From the NCBI GenBank assembly GCA_003563865.1, contig PWTP01000144.1:1-10104 (forward strand): 10,104 bases of DNA, in the 5' to 3' direction. Below are positions 1 to 6,821 of this stretch, piece by piece. This stretch comes from Dehalococcoidia bacterium (GTDB taxonomy: Bacteria; Chloroflexota; Dehalococcoidia; Dehalococcoidales; CSSed11-197). The position numbers and the translations under genes were made by a program. The notes under the pieces were generated by a model. That model saw nothing but the letters and a program-made list of their open reading frames with translations. It searched no databases and was not told the origin of the DNA. How positions within the stretch are numbered: position 1 is the stretch's first letter; each line of letters opens with the position of its first letter.

Positions 1-1
1 C

Positions 2-26
2 AAAGGCCGGGATATACCCGGCCTTT
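2..26 (-). terminator. Hairpin terminator of the zinc-ribbon gene
   Basis: Perfect 10-bp inverted repeat (2-11 and 17-26) with a 5-nt ATATA loop, about 30 bases past the zinc-ribbon stop codon. On the minus strand the stem is GC-rich in its inner half and ends in TTT before the window edge, so the full T-tract cannot be seen. The stem is symmetrical, so it could also serve a gene arriving on the plus strand. Confidence 0.65.
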
Positions 27-56
27 AATAGTATTATATTGTAGCTTGTCTTGAAT

Positions 57-347
57 TTAGCCGTTCAGTCTGACTTTTCGGTAACAATCACTGCAGTAGA
101 CTGGCCTGCCTTCCCGCGGTTGGAATGGTACTTCAGTTTCTTTGCCACAGTCGTCACATATCGCAGGGAACATTTGGCGGTGGGTTGTGTGTCCGTTACG
201 CCCGGATTTACGTGCCTGACGGCATTCCGTACAGCGTTTGGGGTCATTGGTGTAACCCTTGGTTTGGAAAAATTCCTGTTCCTCCACGCTGAAGGTGAAG
301 TTATGGCCACAATCGGAACATTGGAGTAGTTTATCCTGAAAACTCAT
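57..347 (-). CDS. Double zinc-ribbon protein (zf-trcl / CxxC-x17-CxxC type)
   Basis: A 96-residue protein made of two zinc knuckles. The first (residues 10-42) has C10-x2-C13 and C39-x2-C42, with the aromatic and EQEFF-type spacing typical of the probable zinc-ribbon (zf-trcl) family. The second (64-88) has C64-x2-C67, exactly 17 residues, then C85-x2-C88, with the family signature VPFQPREGRPVYC. The family is widespread in Clostridia and has no assigned reaction; nucleic-acid or protein binding is presumed. The start is set by AGGAGG 7 bases before the ATG. The gene is monocistronic here, with its own candidate promoter at 409-438 and a hairpin terminator at 2-26. All eight cysteines are present, so the protein looks intact. 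Confidence 0.9.
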   Translation of the reverse strand: MSFQDKLLQCSDCGHNFTFSVEEQEFFQTKGYTNDPKRCTECRQARKSGRNGHTTHRQMFPAICDDCGKETEVPFQPREGRPVYCSDCYRKVRLNG

Positions 348-408
348 TGGATGGCCTCCTCTTTTTTAAATTTTAGTTAGAGCCTGGGCCTTCCAATACT
401 TGAGTTAA

Positions 409-438
409 ATTAAAGGAGCATACTTGAGAAAATTGCAA
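409..438 (-). promoter_or_regulatory. Candidate sigma-A promoter of the zinc-ribbon gene, with direct repeats
   Basis: On the minus strand TTGCAA (438-433), an 18-bp spacer and TTTAAT (414-409) form a plausible -35/-10 pair about 60 bases before the start codon. A 9-bp direct repeat, ATACTTGAG on the plus strand, occurs at 396-404 and 420-428, exactly 24 bp apart and on either side of the -10 box. It is a candidate regulator site. A perfect 12-bp palindrome AACCAATTGGTT lies just upstream at 452-463. Confidence 0.4.
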
Positions 439-480
439 CAACCTAAACTGAAACCAATTGGTTCTACCTTAACACAAACA

Positions 481-504
481 GGTTTTGGCTGGCCAACAAA
501 AGCC
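481..504 (-). terminator. Candidate terminator after the PH-like gene
   Basis: Imperfect hairpin: 481-487 pairs with 497-504 (7 bp, one bulged base) around a 9-nt loop. Read on the minus strand it lies 33 bases past the PH-like stop and is followed by the T-rich stretch TGTTTGTGTT. The stem is weak, so this is only a candidate for ending the ligase-YkoP-PH transcript. Confidence 0.35.
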
Positions 505-536
505 TAAATTGTCCACTTATCCTTTGGTGGAGTGGA

Positions 537-812
537 TCATTTCCGATGTTCTTTCAGGTGTTTCTTGACTTCACTCAAGAATTGTTCTGGGTTATCAGGG
601 GCGACAGTAACGTATTTCAACCAGCCCTCTTTTTTGGTAATGGTTACCAGGCCCCACCACTTAAAAATAGTCCACATTTCTCCGAATATGCCTTTTGAGC
701 CAAGAGTTACATTGGCAACGTTGGAAAAATGAATTCTGCGTATAACAAGCCCTAAAAAGGTAATATTGATGGCCTGATTACTTGCCTTACATCCGAAAAT
801 GGATATGCACAT
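537..812 (-). CDS. Small bacterial PH-domain-like protein
   Basis: A 91-residue protein. Residues 24-86 follow the pattern of bacterial PH (bPH/DUF304-like) domains: a strand reading RIHFSNVANV, a GLVTIT strand, a YVTVAPDNP turn, and a C-terminal amphipathic helix (EQFLSEVKKHLKE) that caps the barrel. The VxPxNPEQF motif before the helix is the most telling part. These domains usually mediate protein or membrane-surface contacts; the role here is unknown. It is shorter than a typical PH domain, so the first strands may be reduced. The start at 812 is supported by AAGGAG 9 bases upstream. It lies 42 bases downstream of the YkoP-like gene on the same strand, most likely as the last gene of that operon. 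Family assignment is by pattern only. Confidence 0.7.
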   Translation of the reverse strand: MCISIFGCKASNQAINITFLGLVIRRIHFSNVANVTLGSKGIFGEMWTIFKWWGLVTITKKEGWLKYVTVAPDNPEQFLSEVKKHLKEHRK

Positions 813-854
813 ATTGCCTGACTCCTTATTGATGTAGTAACGGACTTGTCAGGT

Positions 855-1436
855 TTATAACTTGGAGCCGTATAGTTTCAGGAGTCCGTCCCGCGAAAGC
901 CATACTGCTTTGATTTCGATCGATCTACCAGCGGCTCTGTTTCTTTTATTTTCCTGGACATGATAGGTACTCACCAACACGCCTATATACCACCTGGCCA
1001 GCCTTATTCTAAGCGTATTGGGAAGCTCTAATACCTGAAAGCCAAGTCTCGTGGCCGGTTTATGGAGAAACGTCCAGCCGTAAAAGGCCCTCACCCGGCC
1101 GTATCTGCCGTTTTTTACCTGGGTGGCCAGAAGTTGCATATCACTTTTAAAATCATGGAGAAACTCCAGTTGCCCGGAGACATTTTGCAGGGAGCCTGGC
1201 CGTAGTTTGTCCTTAAACCAGCCATGGTCAAAATGCAGCTTCATGACCTGATCATCGGGTTCAACCTCATCGCCATCTACCAATTTCACAGCTCTCCCTG
1301 TATAACGTTGCAGTTCAACGCAGATGATTTTGCTATTTTTACCCAATGGCCTGGCACCAATAATGAACATATAAATACTGTGCACTATAGATACCAGGGC
1401 AGTTTTAACAGCTTTCGAGAAAATGAATGAGCCCAT
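855..1436 (-). CDS. YkoP-like domain protein
   Basis: A 193-residue protein resembling the Bacillus YkoP family. It has a hydrophobic N-terminal helix (about 9-27), a compact alpha/beta core with the ELQRYTGRAVKLVDGDEV strand-turn (41-58) and the hallmark LHFDHGW (67-73). A second half (about 112-160) contains LGFQVLELPNTLRIRLARWYI. Function is not established; as I recall, related domains occur alone or beside polysaccharide deacetylases and envelope genes. The ATG at 1436 is preceded by AGAGGG with a short spacer. The gene starts 18 bases after the ligase stop codon, so the two are surely cotranscribed. The basic C-terminus and hydrophobic N-terminus suggest membrane association. I see no catalytic motif. 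Confidence 0.7.
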   Translation of the reverse strand: MGSFIFSKAVKTALVSIVHSIYMFIIGARPLGKNSKIICVELQRYTGRAVKLVDGDEVEPDDQVMKLHFDHGWFKDKLRPGSLQNVSGQLEFLHDFKSDMQLLATQVKNGRYGRVRAFYGWTFLHKPATRLGFQVLELPNTLRIRLARWYIGVLVSTYHVQENKRNRAAGRSIEIKAVWLSRDGLLKLYGSKL

Positions 1437-1454
1437 TTAACCCTCTTGCAGAAC

Positions 1455-2854
1455 CTATAGCGATGACTGGTTCATGTTTGAGATGATGTTTTTCCATTTA
1501 CCCATGTTGCCGGACCGGTCTCCCAGGTTTGCTACCGGCTTTATATGTATGGCAGGGTTTGAAGCACCAAGGGTTTGCAGTTCTTGCTCCAGCCGCTTCC
1601 TTACGCTGTCGACTACCACCTCATTGCCTTCCTCAAACACCAAGCTTAAATGGATACCATCGTTTTCCTGGATTACCTGGTACTGCCTGATTTCACTGTA
1701 GCTTTCCAGTACATCCCAGAACTGGACGGGATGGACGGCAACCTGTCCCCCCGTGTGACCTTGAAGATAGATAACGTCGTCGTTTCGCCCGTTGATGGAG
1801 CCGATGCGCCGGAACGGCCGGCCGCACAAACAGGGCTTTGTGTCCAGGTTTACCATATCCGAGATCTCATAGCGGATGATGGGCAGGGTGAAGCTATAAA
1901 GGTTGGTAAACAAGATCTTGTGTCCCAGATTCCCATCGGGCACGGGCCGGTTGCATTCATCCACCACTTCAATAATGCCCAGGTCTTCAAACAGGTGCAT
2001 CCCGCTACCGGGGCTGCATTCCATCGAACGGATGCCCTCCTGGGTTCCGTAGATATCATAGATGCCACACTGTGGCCATGCATGTCTGAGCTGGCGCCTC
2101 ATCTCTTCAGTCAGCGCTTCGCCCCCACCGGCGATGAAGCGTGGATTTATTTTCAAGTGGCCTTGAAGCTGTTCGGAGGCCAGTAGCCCGAGCATGGAAG
2201 GGAACCCCGGAGGAGGTCCGGTTTGAGGGTGTTTAATTTCCAAACCAGTTCAACAACAGGGGTGGTAGCCGGCAGCATGTGGTAGTGATAAAGCCCGATA
2301 TCCATGCTTAGAGGGAGACGGTAACTATCATGCAGGGGGCTGGGGGAGCCGGTGGTGACAATCCTGGGCCGTTTTACTGAACAGGGGAATATTCCCATCA
2401 TGGCGGCGATGCGCATGCTTGCTGCCTGCTGCAAGCTCCATTCCTTCCTGTTTGATACAAACACCGCCCTGTGCCCGGAGCTACCGGCGGTGGTAAGAGC
2501 CCGGTACTCGCCAAGGTAGTATTCATCACTTGAAAGGCAAGCCAGATGGTCATGAATCTGAGAGAGCCGCAACCGGGGGTCGGTGACAAGCTGGTCAAAG
2601 TGCTGCATGTGGGCCTGTTTGTCCATAATCGGAAAATCCTGGAGGTCAAAGGGTTTGCTTATATTAAGGGTTTGGCATAATTTGAGATAAAAGGGGGACT
2701 TATGGGTTACCCAATCAAGAAGTCTGGTTAATTGGCGATATTGAAACTTCTCAAGCCTCGGGCGAGACCATCGTTCATGTCTGATCAGGGCCTGCCGGTA
2801 AGCCACAGCTCGGGCAAGGTCTCCCAGGCGGCGCAGAGTGTCAGGCCGTCCCAT
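1455..2854 (-). pseudogene. PaaK/CapK-type adenylate-forming ligase, frameshifted
   Basis: Two overlapping frames (2153-2854 and 1455-2243) join into one 466-residue phenylacetate-CoA ligase/coenzyme F390 synthetase-like enzyme. Such enzymes activate a carboxylic acid as an acyl-adenylate. The N-terminal half carries the ATP loop TTAGSSGHR (121-129). The C-terminal half carries YGTQEG, RYEISD, a Cys pair in CLCGRP, GRNDD, and the terminal MGKWK with the expected catalytic Lys. The break lies at the C4 run 2205-2208: restoring one base turns PDLLRGS into PDLLRGFPSML, which matches the family motif (PDxLxGYPS). All catalytic motifs remain, so the lesion is recent or a sequencing error. ATG 2854 has a weak GGAG 10 bases upstream. 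First gene of the minus-strand operon; the YkoP-like gene follows after 18 bases. The substrate is unknown. Confidence 0.85.
2205..2208 (-). other. Frameshift site in the ligase gene
   Basis: Run of four C on the plus strand (GGGG in the coding sense). One added G restores the family motif and a continuous frame of 466 codons. It is a homopolymer, so sequencing error, phase variation or a fixed mutation are all possible. Confidence 0.7.
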
Positions 2855-2975
2855 TTAGTATTAGCTCCGGACTTCTTTTGGGTTCTTGCACTTCATCTCC
2901 CGCCCAGGGTTTATTAAGCCTGTTGACAGTAGTTATTTCCTGGATGAATCTACCTAGATAATCGAGGCATTGAGC

Positions 2976-3004
2976 ATTATAGGCCTGCAAACCGGCATTG
3001 TCAA
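2976..3004 (-). promoter_or_regulatory. Consensus sigma-A promoter of the ligase operon
   Basis: On the minus strand: TTGACA (3004-2999), exactly 17 bp, TATAAT (2981-2976). Both hexamers match consensus perfectly. The predicted start near 2969 leaves an untranslated leader of about 115 bases before the ligase ATG at 2854. I saw no strong hairpin in that leader. Confidence 0.8.
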
Positions 3005-3027
3005 AGAAATTTAATGGTAAATATAAT
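2998..3027 (+). promoter_or_regulatory. Divergent sigma-A promoter of the hydrolase gene
   Basis: Plus strand TTGTCA (2998-3003), 18-bp spacer, TATAAT (3022-3027). Its -35 shares five bases with the -35 of the leftward promoter. Predicted start is near 3034, about 60 bases before the ATG at 3096. A second TATAAT at 3057-3062 has no good -35 but could be used with an activator. Confidence 0.6.
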
Positions 3028-3095
3028 AGAAAAGAAAAATTTCTGGACACTTAAGCTATAATAGTAATAAAACAGGCTTCAGGGGGTGGCATGAT

Positions 3096-4070
3096 ATGTT
3101 CTCTGAGGCGCAAAAGCTGAATTTAATATCCTGCCTGGTCATCTCATTTGGCATTACGCTTGTCTTGCTGACTGTCGGGCCAGTGGAAGCGACAAGCTTC
3201 AACCTGATTGCTTGCTCTGCTGTTTCGTTTAGCCTTTTATTCGTGCTGCTGGCTCTTACTCCGCTGGAACCATCGATGCATTATTCTGCTAGCCAGGAGG
3301 CCGATCATCATCTTGCTACAGGCCTCAATGATGTCCCGGAGCGGGTCATGCAAGATGCATGGCATGAGGCCAAAAGGCTTTATGGCTCTAAAGCCGGTGC
3401 CGTCAAGGGTTTTGCCTGCCAGCTTATAGAAACATACAAAGCAGCCAGCCAGATCGACACCATTATTTTATTCAACCCCGGTGGTTTTGGCTGGTCTTTG
3501 GCCAGGGATTCACCCGGCTGGAAAACGGTAATAGCAGGCATCATGCAGGAACTCTCAACTTTGCAACAAAAGGTGCTTGCCATTGACTACCGGCGAACAA
3601 GGCCAAGTCCTGTTGGAGTTATCAATGAACTGACAGCTTTCTGGGGGCTAAACCCGCTAAAATCAAGGGAACTGGTTCTAAGGATTGAGTTTTTAACCCG
3701 GCACCTGCCGGAAGTCAGGGTCATAATCGCCGGAGAAAGCAGCGGCTGCAATATTGTTGAAAGGACCATCAGGAAACTCAAGGATAACAACCGGGTGTAT
3801 GCCATTCAAACCGGGCCTCTACCGTTACAGCGGTGTATTAATTTCGAACGCTCGCTGGTCACCCGGCACAATGGCAGGCATTCGGATTGCCTGAGCACCG
3901 GCAATATCTTTGCCCTGATATGGGCCAACCTGAAGGCCTTGATTGGTATCGAGCAGGAACATCCCGGGAGGTTCCTCTTGCGTTTTGGCGCACCCGGGCA
4001 CCATTACTCATGGGAATATGAGGGCTTCAGGGATAAGGTCACCGGTTTTTTAAAAAGGCATCTGTCTTGA
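3096..4070 (+). CDS. Membrane-anchored alpha/beta-hydrolase-like protein
   Basis: A 324-residue protein with two hydrophobic segments (about 9-29 and 36-54) that would anchor it in the membrane, followed by a soluble domain. The domain shows alpha/beta-hydrolase features: a strand ending in ILFNPGGFGWS (oxyanion-hole-like), LAIDYRR after the next strand, and a nucleophile elbow VIIAGESSGCN (209-219) fitting GxSxG with Ser215. A late His pair lies in GAPGHHYSW (298-305). The acidic triad member was not identified. Substrate unknown; an esterase or lipase-like role on a lipid or envelope ester is a guess from fold and context. Strong AGGGGGTGG ribosome site 6-7 bases before the ATG. First gene rightward from the divergent promoter, with the acyltransferase 103 bases downstream. 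Confidence 0.7.
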   Translation: MFSEAQKLNLISCLVISFGITLVLLTVGPVEATSFNLIACSAVSFSLLFVLLALTPLEPSMHYSASQEADHHLATGLNDVPERVMQDAWHEAKRLYGSKAGAVKGFACQLIETYKAASQIDTIILFNPGGFGWSLARDSPGWKTVIAGIMQELSTLQQKVLAIDYRRTRPSPVGVINELTAFWGLNPLKSRELVLRIEFLTRHLPEVRVIIAGESSGCNIVERTIRKLKDNNRVYAIQTGPLPLQRCINFERSLVTRHNGRHSDCLSTGNIFALIWANLKALIGIEQEHPGRFLLRFGAPGHHYSWEYEGFRDKVTGFLKRHLS

Positions 4071-4147
4071 GTGGCCCCCAATTTTAATGGACTTGTTTTT
4101 AAAGCGTGCCGGTAAAAGGGTTTGTTTATGATAATTTTACGATCAAC

Positions 4148-4153
4148 TATAAT
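4148..4153 (+). promoter_or_regulatory. Possible -10 box before the acyltransferase
   Basis: A perfect TATAAT lies 20 bases before the TTG start of the acyltransferase. No recognisable -35 sits at the right distance, and the implied start of transcription would nearly abut the ribosome site. It is either a weak internal promoter or chance. Confidence 0.2.
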
Positions 4154-4173
4154 CGGGTGAGGCTTATAAAACC

Positions 4174-4887
4174 TTGGGAGACAAAGTCAGGATCCGGGCT
4201 GTCGTCTGGACGGTTGGTATCCTTGGTGGCCTATTGCTAAACTTGTTAAGGTTACCAAGGATAGTCAAAGTTACCGGTTACCGCAAAGACAAGTTTATCC
4301 CTTCCGGTAAAGGGCTGGTCGTTATCTACCGACACCCCTCCTTCAGGGAGCCGGCCCTGGTACCCTTTCTCTTTTTTCCCTGGTTCCTGTTTGACACCCG
4401 GCTGGTGCCCTTCTCCACTCCCAGCAAGCCCGACCAGTATGACCGGTGGTGGCTGAAAGCCGTCAGACCGGTATGCATCCCGGTGGAAAGGGGCAGCCAC
4501 CGTATGGTAGATCGAACCCTGCAGCGGATGAAGGCCAGGCTGGACCAAAAGGGAGTGCTGTTAATGGCCCCGGCGGGAGGCAGGGAGTTTAAGGGCACGG
4601 CCTTTAAATGGGTCAAGGCTGGCAAGGTCGAGGTAACCAGGCTTCCTCCCGGGCAGAATTACCGTGACCTGTTAAAGGAGTCCGAAGGCAGAGTTATGCG
4701 GCGGTTTCAGACGGGGATCGGCTGGTTACTGGATAACACCAAGGCTACAGTGCTTCCGGTTTGGGTTGAGACCGGCAGGATAAGAATGCATATAATTATC
4801 GGCGAGCAAACCAGGCTACCCGACGGGTTTTCCCGAAAAGCGACGGTTGAGGCCTTGGAGGACCTGTTGCTGGCACTCAAAACATAG
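4174..4887 (+). CDS. PlsC-like acyltransferase (LPLAT superfamily)
   Basis: A 237-residue protein with the four-block order of glycerolipid acyltransferases, which move an acyl chain to a glycerol phosphate or other hydroxyl at the membrane. Block I is HPSFRE (54-59), an HxxxxE variant of HxxxxD; Glu at this place is known in LpxL/HtrB-type enzymes. Block II is IPVERG (102-107). Block III is APAGGRE (132-138), in place of FPEGTRS. Block IV is VLPVWVE (193-199). The N-terminal hydrophobic helix (about 9-29) suggests membrane attachment. The start is TTG, the only reasonable one after an in-frame stop at 4150, with GGTGAGG 11 bases upstream. Same strand as the hydrolase gene and probably cotranscribed. 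The degenerate blocks suggest an unusual acceptor. Confidence 0.75.
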   Translation: MGDKVRIRAVVWTVGILGGLLLNLLRLPRIVKVTGYRKDKFIPSGKGLVVIYRHPSFREPALVPFLFFPWFLFDTRLVPFSTPSKPDQYDRWWLKAVRPVCIPVERGSHRMVDRTLQRMKARLDQKGVLLMAPAGGREFKGTAFKWVKAGKVEVTRLPPGQNYRDLLKESEGRVMRRFQTGIGWLLDNTKATVLPVWVETGRIRMHIIIGEQTRLPDGFSRKATVEALEDLLLALKT

Positions 4888-5203
4888 GGTGTCGCTTTAA
4901 CAGAGAGTTACGGCTGCCGGACAAGACGTTGTTTTAGCTTGAACGGTTACAGGTTGTACCGGACGTGTTGATTAAGGGTTTATGGTCTATTCCGGCTGCC
5001 AGGAGACAAGCCGCCGCATAAGGCGTATCGCTTCGCCAAAGGAGGCAAATTCATAATGATCAATTGCTGCCTTTTTAAATAGCAAGCGAAGGCGGCCGGT
5101 GGCTAACACATAATCGGCAGCTACAGCTATAAGTCAATGAGCCTTGGGGTGATTAATCGAAACCTTTCATGCTGGTTGTTTTAAGCAATCGACCTGCTAG
5201 CTG
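4888..5203. other. Gene-poor gap between convergent genes
   Basis: This 316-base stretch separates the acyltransferase from the MCM-like gene, which converge on it. I see no clear terminator for either gene. It holds a coding-like minus-strand remnant (4987-5130). On the plus strand, AGGAGG at 5040-5045 is followed by an 8-codon ORF at 5056; this is probably chance, because it lies antisense to the remnant. Confidence 0.6.
4987..5130 (-). pseudogene. Short coding-like remnant, unknown
   Basis: A frame open from just after a stop at 5136-5134 to TAG at 4989-4987 encodes 47 residues with protein-like composition, including DHYEFASFGEAIRLMRRLVS, an amphipathic helix. The only in-frame start is GTG at 5109 (40 residues), and it has no ribosome site. 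It reads like the C-terminal end of a decayed gene rather than random sequence. I do not recognise the family. Confidence 0.3.
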
Positions 5204-6640
5204 TTATTGGTGCCAGGCTGCCATACAGGCTTCCATCAAGGCAATCGCCTCGTCCAGGGTCTGTTCGTTGATTTCGGTGAATCCTGCCCTGGCAATGGAC
5301 ATAGGTATCCTTTTTGCATGGTCGCCCATCCTCAAATCACGGCACAGGGGGGTTTGTGAGTATCGGTCAATGAGTTTGTTAACCCTGGCTACATAGTCAT
5401 CGATTTCGTGTTCTGAAGCTGTGAATTTCGGAAAATGCTTGCGGCTTTCTTGCAGCCAGGATAAATACCAGCGCGAAAATTCAGAAGTTTTTTCCCCACC
5501 GATCAGCTTTCTCTTGAGGATTTCCTTTCTGCGGTTTACCTCAAGCTCCTCGGCCTTTACGACCAGGGCAAAACGGCTGAGAAGATTGGGGGGCACCCCG
5601 ATTTCCTGGATAGGGTCTCGAACAAATACCGTTTCTATCGGGTTGGCAAAGGCGATCATAATGAAGTGAGATTCGAAGGTCTCATGCACATTTGCCGAAT
5701 GGATACTGCACTTGCCGTTAGACAGCAGCTCATAACAATATTCAACATCTTGAGGGGGAATCCTGTCGAATTCGTCGGTCAAGACAACCTTCCTGTCCGC
5801 ATAGGCAAGGACGCCGGGTTTGCCTGTAGCCGGATTGCATACCAGGCCGGATTTGGTTGTGTTGGCCCCGACCAGCTCAATGTCCGACCCCAGCCTTCTG
5901 GCGATAATATCGCGTGCCAGCGTCCTTCCGCCGGCCGGTTCCCCTGCTACCAGCACGTGTGCAGGCTCGTAAGGCGTGGAAAAAAGGGCGCAGGTGATCG
6001 CCTTCTTCATAATATCATTACCCTCCAGCTCTGAGAAGAAGCTCTGTGCAAAACCGTCAAAACCCATTTCCCTGGCGATACCTATCACTTCTTTGCCGGG
6101 TTTGTCATCCAATTCGGTACCCTTTTCCTGTGGCATAAGGCTATATTCTCCGGCTTTTATCTGTAACCACTGAAATGTATCCTCAAGTGAGCTTATTTCT
6201 GTTGTTTGGTAATAATCGTGTTCGTGCTTGAAGCGGCATTCCTGGCAAAGGCATGCCCGGCAGTTTTCACAGATATAAATCGGCTCCACCCCGCAAAACG
6301 AGCACGGCGTACGTTCCGGGGCAAAGATTATTAACCTGTCGCCCTCGACCTCACGCTTGAATCCCGGCGATACCCCTAAAACATGCTCCACAGATACTAT
6401 GGTCGACCTGCTGGTATCCGAGATAGTCACAGTGACAGCGTCGTAGCCGCAATCGATGGCCTTGATGCGCTCGTAAGCCAGAAGGCTCCTGGCCCTATTG
6501 AGAATGGCACCCCATTTCCCTTTGCCTAAACCGAGCTCCTCCTTCCAGCAAAGTGCTATCTCTTCGACCGTATCCAACCCCATGCTTTCTAGAATGCTCT
6601 GCTCCAGATGTGATAAATTAAGTTTGATTAACTCCACCAC
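5204..6640 (-). CDS. MCM-type AAA+ ATPase with B-box-like zinc finger
   Basis: A 478-residue protein. An N-terminal helical segment (5-55) and a small domain (56-110) precede a B-box-like finger: C113-x2-C116-x7-C124-x2-C127-x4-C132-x2-C135-x3-H139-x-H141. The AAA+ core (about 205-380) follows MCM order: GEPAGGRT (233-240) at Walker A, SGLVCNPATGKPGVL in the helix-2 insert region, DEFD (289-292) at Walker B, sensor-1 FANP (N333), and LLSRF with Arg finger R356. A helical lid (about 400-475) ends it. The usual Walker A Lys is Arg239, so ATP hydrolysis may be weak or lost. The MCM OB-fold N-terminus is absent. MCM proteins are archaeal/eukaryotic replicative helicases and rare in bacteria. GTG start with AAGGTGG 7 bases upstream. 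Confidence 0.8.
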   Translation of the reverse strand: MVELIKLNLSHLEQSILESMGLDTVEEIALCWKEELGLGKGKWGAILNRARSLLAYERIKAIDCGYDAVTVTISDTSRSTIVSVEHVLGVSPGFKREVEGDRLIIFAPERTPCSFCGVEPIYICENCRACLCQECRFKHEHDYYQTTEISSLEDTFQWLQIKAGEYSLMPQEKGTELDDKPGKEVIGIAREMGFDGFAQSFFSELEGNDIMKKAITCALFSTPYEPAHVLVAGEPAGGRTLARDIIARRLGSDIELVGANTTKSGLVCNPATGKPGVLAYADRKVVLTDEFDRIPPQDVEYCYELLSNGKCSIHSANVHETFESHFIMIAFANPIETVFVRDPIQEIGVPPNLLSRFALVVKAEELEVNRRKEILKRKLIGGEKTSEFSRWYLSWLQESRKHFPKFTASEHEIDDYVARVNKLIDRYSQTPLCRDLRMGDHAKRIPMSIARAGFTEINEQTLDEAIALMEACMAAWHQ

Positions 6641-6676
6641 CTTATTGCCACCTTCGCTTTTGATTATTTTTGATGA

Positions 6677-6709
6677 AAAACCGGTTTTGTCCTTTTTGGC
6701 ACAGTGCCA
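6677..6709. promoter_or_regulatory. Paired palindromes upstream of the MCM-like gene
   Basis: Perfect 12-bp palindrome AAAACCGGTTTT (6677-6688) and perfect 13-bp TGGCACAGTGCCA (6697-6709). Their centres are about 20.5 bp apart, close to two helical turns. They lie 37-70 bases before the GTG start. A third, imperfect dyad (CTGTAACA ... TGTTACCAG) spans 6724-6750. They look like operator sites. I found no convincing -35/-10 pair on the minus strand here. Confidence 0.35.
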
Positions 6710-6821
6710 CTCGTATGTTCTGCCTGTAACAAAAGCAGTTCTGTTACCAGCTTATAATCACATTCAAAGCCAGTATACATAGCCCAGAGTATAATGCGGC
6801 TTTACCTCTGTGCTAAATTGC

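Noticed and set aside
1650..2186. A 178-codon plus-strand frame
   Set aside because: It lies wholly antisense to the ligase, whose motifs are clear; it is a shadow.
2841..3050. A 69-codon minus-strand frame overlapping the ligase start by 14 bases
   Set aside because: It starts at GTG without a ribosome site, and the perfect leftward promoter lies inside it, so the main transcript would begin after its start codon.
5040..5082. AGGAGG followed by an 8-codon plus-strand ORF
   Set aside because: Very short, antisense to the coding-like remnant, and not followed by a gene it could regulate.
6753..6795. Two plus-strand TATAAT boxes (6753-6758, 6790-6795)
   Set aside because: No matching -35 boxes, and no plus-strand gene follows.
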